Of a stretch of DNA of 64,000 bases, positions 1-10,090 are shown one piece after another; the first letter of the stretch is position 1, and every line of letters begins with the position of its first letter. This stretch comes from Miscanthus floridulus. Lineage: Eukaryota > Streptophyta > Magnoliopsida > Poales > Poaceae. The stretch is from contig NC_089587.1 in NCBI RefSeq assembly GCF_019320115.1, positions 87,872,939 to 87,936,938 of the forward strand. The letters are read 5' to 3'. Below the pieces are notes generated by a model that had not been told where the DNA came from, searched no databases, and saw only the letters and a program-made list of their open reading frames with translations. The position numbers and the translations under genes are program-made.

Positions 1-1
1 A

Positions 2-757
2 GAAAATGTAGAGCTTAAGGAAGAAGTGGAAAGGCTAAGAAATGATGTGATTCAATTGAAGGGTAAGGAGAGAGCACAACCTTCTCAAGATAACCGTGTT
101 AACATGGTGAAGAAGCTTGAGAAGGGTTCAAACCTTGCTTCCTCCAAATCCCAACAAAAGAATCACATTTCAAGCAAGGCCAACACAACCAAGAGCAAGA
201 AACATGGAAAAAGACTATGCTATGGTTGTGGAGTAAATGGACATGAGATTACCATGTGTCCACACAAGAGTTGGGCCGACAAGTGTGAAGTGGCCGATCA
301 AATGGCCTCAAACAAGTTGGCCAACCAAAGGAAAAGTGATGGACAAAGCACTTGTCTCATGTACAAGAAGTTGGGGCATCCAACCAAGAAATGCCTAATG
401 TACAAGGTGGCAAGAAAGGAAGCCCAAGTTGCAACAAGAAGATGCTATGGATGCAATGAGATGGGCCACAAGGTTGATGGATGTCCATACAAGGAAAACA
501 AGCATAGAGCAAACAAAGGTCGCATATGCTATGCTTGTGGAAGAAAGGGGCATCTAAGCTATGATTGCCCAAATGGTAACATCCCTAAGCCGAACATATT
601 TGTTTATGATAATATGCTTAGGAAGACCACAAATGGAGTTAGCACTAGCAAGGTGATGTGTTCACCACAAACTAGTACTAAGGCCATTTGGGTGCCTAAG
701 CACTTATCGACTAACCCAAAAGGACCCAACAAGAGTTGGGTACCAAAACGTGCTTAG
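2..757 (+). CDS. Gag nucleocapsid region, 5'-partial, retrotransposon
   Basis: The frame is open from base 2, so the start lies outside the window, and it ends at TAG 755-757. The first residues are a charged, coiled-coil-like stretch rich in E, K and L. Four CCHC zinc-knuckle units follow: CYGCGVNGHEITMC, a degenerate one in which the second Cys is Tyr (CLMYKKLGHPTKKC), CYGCNEMGHKVDGC and CYACGRKGHLSYDC. The tail contains the phrases KAIWVPK and KSWVPK, which are typical of gag ends in long-LTR copia elements of grasses. Gag packages element RNA in cytoplasmic particles, and the knuckles bind nucleic acid. No pol follows, so this protein would depend on enzymes supplied by other copies. The uninterrupted frame suggests a fairly young copy. 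Confidence 0.75.
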   Translation, partial: ENVELKEEVERLRNDVIQLKGKERAQPSQDNRVNMVKKLEKGSNLASSKSQQKNHISSKANTTKSKKHGKRLCYGCGVNGHEITMCPHKSWADKCEVADQMASNKLANQRKSDGQSTCLMYKKLGHPTKKCLMYKVARKEAQVATRRCYGCNEMGHKVDGCPYKENKHRANKGRICYACGRKGHLSYDCPNGNIPKPNIFVYDNMLRKTTNGVSTSKVMCSPQTSTKAIWVPKHLSTNPKGPNKSWVPKRA

Positions 758-1176
758 GTTGATAATGTAGGTACTTGGTGGTGAAATGAAGGCATCGGGG
801 TGGTTGGGCAAGCAAATTGAAAATATTCACTCAATCTATCAATCAACTCTTATCATAATCTCATATATGGTTGACCCGAAGATAAATCAATGACCATATC
901 GTTTACTTCATCTCTACCAGTGGTAACAAGTACCTAAAAACCTTATAGGATAGCCACTTTGTGTTTAGTGCTCAATGGCTCACAAATAAGCATATTTGTG
1001 AAATAATTGGCAGTGGCTAATTAGTTTCATTTAATAATTATCATGTTTGCCATGTGATGCTTTTAATGGCTCTCTAGTAGAGCAATGCATTGTTCAGATG
1101 CAGGCATACAAGAAGTACTAGAGCTAAAACGAAGAATCACAAGCAGTGCTTCAATTGTTTCTGTCCTGCACCTACC

Positions 1177-1271
1177 GGACGTGTCCGGTATGGCCAGGGC
1201 AGAAAGGAAAAGTGTTTATGTTCTTCACATGCCGGACGTGTCCGATATGTCTACCGGACATGTCCGGTATG
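1177..1271. repeat. Cluster of short palindromes of the CCGGAC-GTCCGG type
   Basis: Three related inverted repeats lie within 95 bases. The best is the perfect 18-bp palindrome TACCGGACATGTCCGGTA at 1252-1269. The others are ACCGGACGTGTCCGGT and a mutated form, CCGGACGTGTCCGA. Confidence 0.85.
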
Positions 1272-1540
1272 GCAAGAAACAGAGCACTAATTGGGATGTA
1301 ATTGAGGTTTGATCCATATGATTTCATATATCCTTAATTTGCTTAGAAGCTTGTGATCTATCAAACCTAAGTAGGTTATGAGTATATCTCAATGAAATTT
1401 AAATATGGCAAATTACTTTGTGTTGGTCAAAATAGAAAATTGACTCCCTAATTCTTAAAAGAATAAAGTGCACATTGAAAGTCATTCAAATTACTTGTGG
1501 TACTTATTTAGGGGGAGCTCAGTTTCTATTTTGCACCATT

Positions 1541-1804
1541 GTGGACTAACAAATTTATCTAGCATTATTTGTAGTCCTTTGGATGAAAATTGATTTCATA
1601 TATGGTATGATTATTTGACAAGTGAGGTCAACATGATGTTGTAATGCCATGTATTATCTCAGTGGTGATATTGTGGACTAACAAATTTATCTAGCATTAT
1701 TTGTAGTCCTTTGGATGAAAATTGATTTCATATATGGTATGATTATTTGACAAGTGAGGTCAACATGATGTTGTCATGCCATGTATTATCTCAGTGGTGA
1801 TATT
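1541..1804. repeat. Tandem duplication, period 132 bp
   Basis: The segment beginning GTGGACTAACAAATTTATC at 1541 is repeated from 1673 with almost no differences (for example GTAATGCC against GTCATGCC). Two copies are present. The near identity points to a recent slippage or unequal-exchange event. Confidence 0.9.
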
Positions 1805-2271
1805 GTGGGCTCAAGGCAAAGGTATGTATTTACATACATGCATTGTAAGTGCATCTAAGGCCTTTTATATGCTAGTGTGTGCATTTGTGTGATATAGGAT
1901 AGATGTTTTTCAAAATCTCTAACTAGCATGTGTAGGTGGTGTGGTTTTTGAAAATCATGTGGTTTTTGGGTCTTTGTGACCTAGTCATGTCATATTGTGA
2001 TTATTGCTACCCTTGGTTGATTATTTGCCTAATCACATGTGACATGGTTCTCTCAAGTCCATAAAAATCCCTATGTCCCTCTAAAATCTCTCTCACGTTT
2101 TGAAAATCATAAATTTGCCAAATATTCAAAAAAGATAAAATCAATTCTTGGCTAATTCATGTCCCCTAAGTGAGAATCATAAGCCTATTTCAATTGATGC
2201 AAATATTATGCCTAGGAAGGTTTGTTATGGTACCTTATTGGTTAGTATTGCAAAAAAAATTCCGTTATTCA

Positions 2272-2350
2272 TACTAAGGCTATGCCTAAGTATGTTGCGT
2301 CTAACATGAGAGGACCCAAACTAGTTTGGGAACCATCAAAAAGTGGATGA
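2272..2350 (+). pseudogene. Vestige of a second gag C-terminus
   Basis: The sequence reads as a diverged form of the end of the upstream gag frame: TKAMPKYV, then RGPKLVWEPSKSG and a stop (TGA). It is followed by GTAGGTACCATGG, which resembles the DNA right after the gag stop at 757. It looks like a duplicated or recombined gag tail left in the non-coding body. No start or zinc knuckle is attached. Confidence 0.55.
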
Positions 2351-4387
2351 TCGTTTGTAGGTACCATGGCATTGGAGACTTGATTCAATGGAATTATTAT
2401 TGTTTATCTTATGTTGAGTCAAGTATTGAAGCCTAGTGCAATTCTATTCCAATGCCAAGTCAAAATTGAGTGAAGTCCATATGCTATCAACATACAAGTG
2501 TCATATTCAAGTTGTGGGAATTTATTAATATATTTGAAGGCCTACAAATAAGTGGAGTTGAAGCTTGCAAAGATGATCATAAGCTATCAAGGTATATCTC
2601 TTGTTGATCAAAGTTTATTTGGGTGCATATGAGTTAATTGAATTGGATATATATGCATATGTTGCTTGCTATGAGATGTTTGAATGGATTAAATGCTTAA
2701 GTAATCAAGTTTGAAGTTGGTTTGATTGGATATGTTCATAAGATTTCTTCTAGTAAGTGGTTTGAATGGACATATGTCTTGTGAGAGTATTCAAACAAGT
2801 TGATTTTAAGTTTGGTTCAATTTGGAGAAAAATAGCTCAATTATTGAAATCTGTCCAATATTAAAAATCTGAGCTAGCAGTGATCATAGACATGTTTAAG
2901 TAATCAAATCTATTTGTATTGGCTTGAAATTTGGTCTGCATGCTCTACACTTATGGTATTAGTTGCTGTGCAAATTTCATGAGATTTGAATAAGTGATAC
3001 TTCGGATTTGGAGTAGATCTTGTCAGCTATAGTGCAACAGTTTTCAGCATGTAGCAGTGTGGAAAGATGTGAAATCTGGTAGCAATATAGAAGTCAAAAG
3101 AAGCTCAAATTTTTACAGCTACTAGAATACTTAGTGTGTCACATCTTCACCAAATTTCGTGGTTTTTTGGATATGTAATTTGGGAGTTATGATTTATTCT
3201 TTGAAGAGTACAGAATCTGCCAGGAAAGTGACAATTATTGGATTGATCAAAAGTCACTTAGATTCAAAGGTCCTCAAATTAGAATCATATCTATAAGGGA
3301 TTGAGGTAGCTATGTTTTGGTTTTGGTTTGAGATAGAAGCACGACAAATGATGAGTACAAGACAATTTGTTTGAAGAGTGTATCTGGTACACATTTGGTA
3401 CTCAAGCTAGAGATCAAGACCAAGATCAAGATGAAGATGGAGTTTAAGTTCTAGTGATAATTGGAGATCTTTTGATAGAAAGAAAAGGACTTAAACAAGT
3501 AGAAAGAAAAGGACTTAAAGAAGGATTCAAAGTTATTCATCAAATTAAGTCCAACAATATGGATCAATCAAACAAAATCTTTCAAGTGGATCAAGTGATT
3601 TTCTTTCAAGTTATTTCAAGTGAGTATCAAGGATGGTTCTTTGGAGAGAGGTCACTTCGCTCTAGGCTTGGATGGCTAAAATCGAAGTGGTAATCTAAAG
3701 GTACATTTGAGGTACTTGGTTGAAGAAAATCAAGAGATTGGTCTAGAAAGCAAGCAACACCCAAAAGAGAACAAATCATGAAATTTCAAGTGGTATTACA
3801 AGTGGTGCATCTTTCAGCTCTCTCAAGCAAGCAATAATCAAAGAAGAAGCAAGCCAACCACAACAAGAAGAGTGCACTTGATCATTAGTGATTCTCAATT
3901 CATATGGGTGAAGCATAGGAATTCAAAAAATTGGTATCTATTGGTCTTCACCAAGCTTATAATTGGACTTCATGGTGCTATTGGAGAAATGAATTGAAAT
4001 CTATATGACTATCTTCCTCTCCAACATAGCAAAGGTATCATTGTATTGTGCATGATCATTTTTCATCCCTTACTAGTATGCAGTTAGTGCATATAGTACA
4101 TGCTTATAGGATCATGCATTACAAATGAAAAATTTTAGATTTATAGACTACCACTATTGCTTGAATGATTATATGATCTAGTGGTTAGTGTATGAGTTTG
4201 TTCATGAGCTAGTGAACCCATGTACTTGATCTATTTTGAATTGCTAACAAGTGACAAGTACAACCTCTCTAAGATGACAAAGGGGGAGAGTTTAATACAA
4301 AGGGGGAGAGTTTAGTACAAAGTTGGAACCTTAAGCACCCTTTGTGCTTTGTGTGACCCTTTTTGGCGATAGATGACAAAGGGGGAG

Positions 4388-4541
4388 AGATATGATTAAA
4401 GCTTAAGGAGGAGAGAGATGAAAGCTTAAGGGGGAGAGATATGTTTAAAGCTTCAAGAGTGCAAAGATATGATTAAAGCTTAAGGAGGAGAGAGATGAAA
4501 GCTTAAGGGGGAGAGATATGTTTAAAGCTTCAAGAGTGCAA
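4388..4541. repeat. Tandem duplication, period 77 bp, purine-rich
   Basis: A unit starting AGATATGATTAAAGCTTAAG at 4388 and ending in AAGAGTGCAA is repeated from 4465. It is one of several purine-rich repeats in the segment before the 3' LTR. Confidence 0.85.
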
Positions 4542-4958
4542 CCTTGTGTCTAGCTATGAAAGGGGGAGACTAGCTATGACAAGGGGAGAGATATGACTTG
4601 AGAAATCTTTGTGATGAGTGCTATGTGTGTGATATATATGATGTATTTACTTTCATAAGAACCATGCATGTTTTAGAGTGACTTTGTATGGTGTGATGCT
4701 TTCTGTTTAGTCTTGTGTGATATATCATGTCATATGCATCATGGTTTTTTATTTTGACAACACACTTGCACCCCACGGATGCAATGATTTAAGGGGGGTC
4801 TCCTATGTGTTTTAGTATGTGCAAATTAACATTTGAGGTCATTTATAAATTCTATTCATATTGCACACATTAAGGGGGAGCCTCTCATAAATCATTGAAT
4901 CCAAAAGCCTAATTGTTTATATCTTTTTGTAAGCTTTAATCGGGTTGTCATCAATCAC

Positions 4959-4973
4959 CAAAAACGGGGAGAT
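4959..4973 (+). other. Polypurine tract (plus-strand primer)
   Basis: The sequence AAAAACGGGGAGAT lies directly before the TGAAAG start of the 3' LTR. That is where reverse transcription of an LTR element primes the plus strand. Confidence 0.8.
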
Positions 4974-5871
4974 TGAAAGTGCATCTAGCCCTTTAGTGAG
5001 TTTTGAATGATTGAATGACAACACGATTAAAGGACTAACATGTTTGCTAAGTGTTAGATAGGAAATTGATTATCTCACAGATACTTGATGAAATTGTATA
5101 AAGCCAAAATGATGTATTGTTGTATAAACAATCTAGTTCAAGCACAAGACAACAATTCAAATGGAATTCATGCAAATGCTTATTTATTGTGGGATTTCAA
5201 TGATCTATGTGAAAGCAAGCATGATAAGAGTTAATTAATGAGACATGAGGGATTGCATATGGAATGGTCTCATATTTGAAGCTTGCTAAATTGAAATGAA
5301 AAAGATGACAATACATGAATGGATGATTCAACGCAAGATGTGACTTGATGGCTTGAGATGGTGAAGATAGCAAGGAAAGGCTTCGAGGTACTAAGCAAGG
5401 GTGAAGGGCAAGCGATGGCTTGGCGGCCGAAGAACCTAGCTAGGGTGAAGAAGGAAGTACTTGCATTTAGTTGAGGTACTAATCAAGCTATGATGGCCAT
5501 GTTTATGTGGAGGATCAAATCACTATTGGAATGTTTGATGGAAGTGACTTGATACATTTTGGAGTTATTCATATTTGATGAATGGAATCAAGTCATGTGC
5601 TCAAGATGGCTATGCTCAAGTGACAAGATCAATATTGACATGTTGGCACCCTCACTTGATAAAGATTGAAAGACACGGCATCAATTTAAAGAAGATCAAC
5701 TCAAAAGGTTTAATTTCGTTTTTCTTTTGATCTTGAGTTAATAGGTATGTCGTACTATTAAGAGGGATGCAAGTTTAGGTGGTCTAAGGAAGATAGAGTG
5801 CTCAAGCATAATAATAAAATCAAAAGAGAGACACTCTAGCACTTCATGAGCACATAGAATAATTTTCTGTG

Positions 5872-6384
5872 ACTGTCGGTGTTAGAAGTCCCGACGTAAG
5901 CTGGAACTCCCGACAGTCGGAAGTCATGACTCTTGCCAGAAGTGCTGACTCCTAGTCATAGCCTGCGCGGTGACTGTGGACGTCGAAAGTCCCGACGTGA
6001 GTCGGAAGTCCCGACAGTCGGAAGTCCCGACCCAAGCCAGGAATCCCGGCATCGATGGTTCTACTGACCCGCTGTCTGTGCCCGTTGGAAGTCTCGACGA
6101 TCGTTGGAAGTCCCGACCGTCGGAAGTCCCAATGTTTGTCGGGAGTTTTGACACTGACTTGACCTAGGCCGGGAGTACCGGCATCAGTGGTGCTGACTGT
6201 TTGTTCAACTGCGCACGTCGGAAGTCCCGACGAACGTCGGATGTTCCGACCGTCGGAAGTCCCGACGTTTGCCGGGAGTTCCGACACTGACTTGCACCCG
6301 TGGACTCTTGACCTCGCATGAATAGTGTTTTCTTCATACGTTGGAAGTCCCGAGATCTGCGTCGGAACTCCCGACGTAGATCTG
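5872..6384. repeat. Array of imperfect GTCGGAAGTCCCGAC palindromes in the LTR U3
   Basis: Roughly twenty copies of GTCGGAAGT or CCCGAC half-sites, many paired as the near-palindrome GTCGGAAGTCCCGAC, are spread over about 500 bp just upstream of the TATA box. A second small group (GTCAGAAGTGCTGAC and GTCGGGACTTCTGAC) lies at 7096-7194 in the transcribed part of the LTR. Position suggests enhancer-like or binding-site repeats, but no function is shown. Confidence 0.8.
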
Positions 6385-6407
6385 AACGGTTAGATTTTGC
6401 CTTGGAG

Positions 6408-6415
6408 TATATATA
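6408..6415 (+). promoter_or_regulatory. TATA box of the LTR promoter
   Basis: TATATATA is followed by CCCCTCTCATTTC, and a pyrimidine/CA-rich start region lies about 30 bases downstream. This is the expected layout of an LTR Pol II promoter. Confidence 0.65.
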
Positions 6416-7423
6416 CCCCTCTCATTTCTTCTAACCATTGCCCACTCATTTCATTACAACGAACACTCGGCCAAAACAGCCCCCAAGCATTCTAGGCTCC
6501 CCTCTCTTCACTCCTTTGCTTCCAACTTTAATTCCTAAAGGGTTTGAGTGATTGGAGAGTGGATTGAGTGAGAAAAACACTTTGAGCAAGCTTGAGCACT
6601 TGATTTCTTCGTCAAGCCGGTTTGATTTGCATTTGTTACTCTTGGGGATTTTCCCCTAGCCAGCGAGGCATCGCCCAAGCGCTTCCATCTTGTGGAAGAG
6701 CCTTGGGAAGTTTGTATTACCCTTGATTTTTAGTGAAGAAACTCAAGTGACCTTTGTGGTATCCTTGAGTGAGGCAAGGAGGTTGAAGAGACTCCGACCT
6801 AAGTGGTCACCTCAACAACGAGGACGTAGGAGCTCCTTTGTGGGGCTGCCGAACCTCAGGATAAATTCTTGTCTCCCGTGTGCTTGTTGTTGTTGTGATT
6901 TGCTCGAAATTACTTGTATTTGGTTGTCTCCCTCTCTCTAGCTATTTCTTAGGGTTTGGGACTCGATCTACAGAGTGGTGGCTTATCAACGTCAAGAGAG
7001 TGACCCAACACCTTTCCTTACCACTAGGAAGTGGGTTTGTGAGTTATCAGCATCACAAAGTTCATTTTAGCACTTGTAGTTCATTTCCCGTAGGGGTCAG
7101 AAGTGCTGACAGTTTGCGTCGAAAGTTCTGACCCAAACTGTCGGGACTTCTGACACGTCGGAAGTTCTGACCCAAATGTCGGGACTTCTGACATTAACTG
7201 ACTAGTGCATTTTGATTCAACTCTTTGGTTACAGCTGTTTGGCTCCCTAGGTTTATCTAGTATCTTTTATATACTTTGTGGCTAACTTGTGCGGGGTGGT
7301 ATTACTCTAATTTGGAGTTTCCATTTTGGAAACTCCTATTACTAATCATTTCCGCTTTTAAAGGTGTTGATTTTTTAGAAACGCCTATTCACCCCCCTCT
7401 AGACGGCATCCTAGGTCCTTTCA

Positions 7424-8507
7424 ATAATCACCCATGAAGGGGTATCTTCTAACATGAACCGTAGGATCAAGATCGAATGGCTAGAATTAGATCAGGGGAG
7501 AGAGAGAAGGAGTTGGCGGTCAGAATAGTGTTTTCGACGGCGGGCCAGCCATGGCCGATGGCGAGGACTCGCCGGCGAGCTCGGTTCGGGGGCTTTGGTC
7601 CACGATTCGATGAACCGAAAACACCGGATGAGAGAGGGGGAGTAGGCGAACACGTCTAGGCTGAGAAAATGGCTGGAGGGGAAGGCTGAAGCGGCAGTCG
7701 CCATGGCCGGTGGCCAAGAGCTATCGGGCACACGCGAAAAGAGCTCTAGAAGCCACGAAACTCGAATTAAACGGCATGGGGAGGTAGAGGGAAGCACGGT
7801 GAAGCTCACAGCGGGGAAGAACAGAGTCGATGGTGGCTCAGGGACGACGAACGACACGGATGGCGGACGACGGACCTTGGTGCTTCTCCGTGCGATGGTT
7901 GTGGCCTCCGATGCGTGCGTGAGTGCGAAACTGGAGCGGGGAGCGAGAGAGGGATGCGCGGGGGGTCTTGGCTTCCTTTTAAAAAGGCCGGGAGCGGGGC
8001 GACGTGCCCTCGACGCCAGGAGCGGGGCGATGATTGCTACAGTGGTGGTTCCGTGAGACTCGGGCGCTGGACGGAGGTAGGGGAACGTGCTGATGGGTGA
8101 GGCCAGTTGTCAGCGGCAGAACACGGGGAAGGGCGCGACGGTTGCCTGCTGGTGCTGGACCAGCGCGGGGCGCTAAGGGGAGGCCGAGCCGGGCTAGCGT
8201 GGTGGGGAGAAAAGGTCAGCGGGCCGAAATGAAGAAGGAAGGGAAAATGAAGAAGCCTTTTTCATTTTATTTTTAGAGTTTTTCAAAAGTATTTTCAAAT
8301 GGATTTTGAATTCTTTTGAGTTTAAAACAAAAACCACTCAACATATGAAATACAATGCTCTAGCATGAGTGCATCAACATGTTACTAACCTTATATTTGA
8401 TTTTATTTTCACAAAAATTATTTCTTTCCTATATTTCAATGTTCACATAGTAACATACTTAAATCAAATCCACTTATTTTAAAAAGGCTGAAATTTTGAG
8501 TGTTACA
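7424..8507 (-). repeat. 3' LTR of the chromovirus, truncated
   Basis: It aligns with 15214-16318 at high similarity over the whole length, including a GC-rich block with chance frames. It ends GAGTGTTACA, which is TGTAACACTC on the element strand. The outer ~1.8 kb is missing at 7424 because another element sits there. Confidence 0.88.
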
Positions 8508-8524
8508 ATTCTACCCCCCTTAAG
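8508..8524 (-). other. Polypurine tract of the chromovirus
   Basis: On the minus strand CTTAAGGGGGGTAGAAT directly precedes the TGTAACACTC start of the 3' LTR. Confidence 0.8.
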
Positions 8525-8556
8525 ATGAATCTCATCCTCGAGATTCGGGTGATTGC

Positions 8557-10090
8557 TTACTCAAACAGTTTGGGATAAGTCTTTCTCAGATCGTCTTCTC
8601 TTTCCCAAGTAGCTTCATCCTCTGTATACCAATTTCACTACACCTTGCACATCTTTATAGTTCGGCTTCTTGTAACTCTTTTAGCAGTTTCCAAGATCTT
8701 TATCGGATACTCTTCATAAGTAAGATCTTCCTTGACAGCAAGTTCTTCCAAAGGAATTTGCTCTTCTGGTACCCTCAAACACTTTTTCAATTGGGAAACA
8801 TGGAACATGTCGTGCACACCTAACAAACTCTCAGGCAGTTCCAACTGATAAGCTACTTCTCCACATCTCTCTAGGATCTTAAAAGGTCCTATATACCTTG
8901 GTGCTAACTTTCCCTTCATATTGAATCTTTTCACACTTCTCATTGGTGACACCTTCAAGTACACATAATCTCCAACTTTGAAAATTAGCTCTCTTCTGCG
9001 AGTATCAGCGTAACTCTTCTATCGGGACTGAGCCACTCTCAAATTGTCTCTAATCATTCTCACTTGTTCTTCCGTGTCTCTAAGGACATCGGGTTCAAAC
9101 ACTTGAGTTTCATTAGTCTGATTCCAGAACAAAGGCGTTCTACATTTTCGTCCATACAGCGCCTCGAAAGATGCCATCTTGAGACTCTTCTGATAACTAT
9201 TGTTATACGAGAACTCTGCGTATGACAGACTCTTATCCCAACTATCACCATACTGTAGTGCACAAGCTCTCAACATATCTTCCAAAATCTGGTTGATCCT
9301 TTCAGTCTGTCCATCAGTTTGCGGGTGGTAAGCAGAACTAAAATTCAACTTTGTCCCCAAAGATCTATGTACTTTATGCCATAATTACGATGTAAACTGA
9401 GTGCCTCTATCCGACACAATTTTCTTGGGAACACCATGTAAGCACACTATTCTTTCCATGTAAGACTATCCTTATATGTTCAGCATGTTCTTCTTCAGTC
9501 TTGGAGAATATCAGTATGTCATCTATGAATACCACCACAAATTTATCCAGAAACTCCATGAACACCTTATTCATCAGGTACATGAAGTATGCAGTTGCAT
9601 TGGTTAATCCAAAGGACATAACGGTGTACTCATATAATCCATACCGTGTAGTGAATGCTATCTTGGGTATGTCCGAGTTTCAAATCTTAAGCTGATGATA
9701 ACCTGAGTGGAGATCAATCTTGGAGAACACATGGGCTCCTCTCAACTGATCAAACAAATTATCAATCCTGGGCAAAGGTTATTTATTCTTGATTGTAACC
9801 TCATTAAGTGAACGCTAATCCACACACATCCGTTGACTACCATCCTTCTTATCCACAAAGATCATAGGTGCCCCCCATGGGGAAGAACTGGGGCGTATGA
9901 AACATTTTTCTTGCAACTCTTTTAGTTGTTTCTTAAGCTCGTCTAATTCATTAACCCTCATTCTATATGGACGTTTAGCTATTGGTGTAGTTCCAGGTAA
10001 TAATTCAATAATGAATTCAATGTCTCGGTCAAGTGGCATACCTAGCAAGTCATCAGGGAAGACATCCGGGAACTCCTCCATGACATGATC
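8557..10090 (-). pseudogene. Pol: partial reverse transcriptase, integrase and chromodomain
   Basis: Reading leftwards on the minus strand, the RT fingers ([20 protein letters not shown]) and palm come first. The catalytic YxDD-type motif appears as [11 protein letters not shown] near 9510. After [10 protein letters not shown] at about 9462 the sequence jumps straight to the integrase core ([10 protein letters not shown], then FSSAYHPQTDGQTERINQ), so the RT thumb, RNase H and integrase HHCC finger are deleted. Next come the [13 protein letters not shown] region and a chromodomain-like tail (EDEATWEREDDLRKTYPKLF) ending at TAA 8557-8559. A TAG at 8638-8640 interrupts the chromodomain, and other stops and a frameshift near 10090 are present. 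Chromodomains steer integration toward marked chromatin. Not functional. Confidence 0.88.

Larger units (their letters stand above)
758..4973 (+). other. Non-coding internal region of the copia-like element
   Basis: There is no credible gene here. The open frames are short and have no recognisable domains. The region holds two tandem duplications, short palindromes around 1177-1271, a vestige of a second gag tail, and purine-rich runs of the type aagggggagag between about 4270 and 4600. Such runs are usual upstream of the polypurine tract in this type of element. Confidence 0.7.
1..7423 (+). mobile_element. Ty1/copia-like LTR retrotransposon (SIRE/Maximus type), 3' part
   Basis: The window opens inside this element. 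It keeps a gag reading frame, about 4.2 kb of non-coding internal sequence, a polypurine tract and one complete 3' LTR that begins TGAAAG and ends CTTTCA. No protease, integrase or reverse transcriptase lies between gag and the LTR, so this copy is non-autonomous, either by deletion or by design. The 5' LTR must lie left of the window. Its right end abuts ATAAT and then sequence that continues the left LTR of the neighbouring gypsy element, so it inserted there. Assignment to the SIRE/Maximus lineage rests on the LTR termini, LTR length and gag style, and is an inference. Confidence 0.8.
4974..7423 (+). repeat. 3' LTR of the copia-like element (2450 bp)
   Basis: The LTR starts TGAAAGTGCATCTAGCCC and ends GGTCCTTTCA, giving the inverted terminal bases TGAAAG/CTTTCA. 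Between them lie a U3 rich in short GTCGGAAGTCCCGAC palindromes (5872-6384), a TATA box at 6408-6415, and a long R/U5. The open frames inside are chance frames in the palindrome array. The partner LTR is off the window, so LTR divergence cannot be judged here. Confidence 0.85.

Noticed and set aside
1541..1804. Possible CRISPR-like or regulatory direct repeat
   Set aside because: It is only two copies of a 132-bp unit with no spacer structure, in a plant retrotransposon.
5924..6287. Minus- and plus-strand frames with repeated short peptide words
   Set aside because: They come from the short GTCGGAAGTCCCGAC repeat array, which is open in many frames by its composition.
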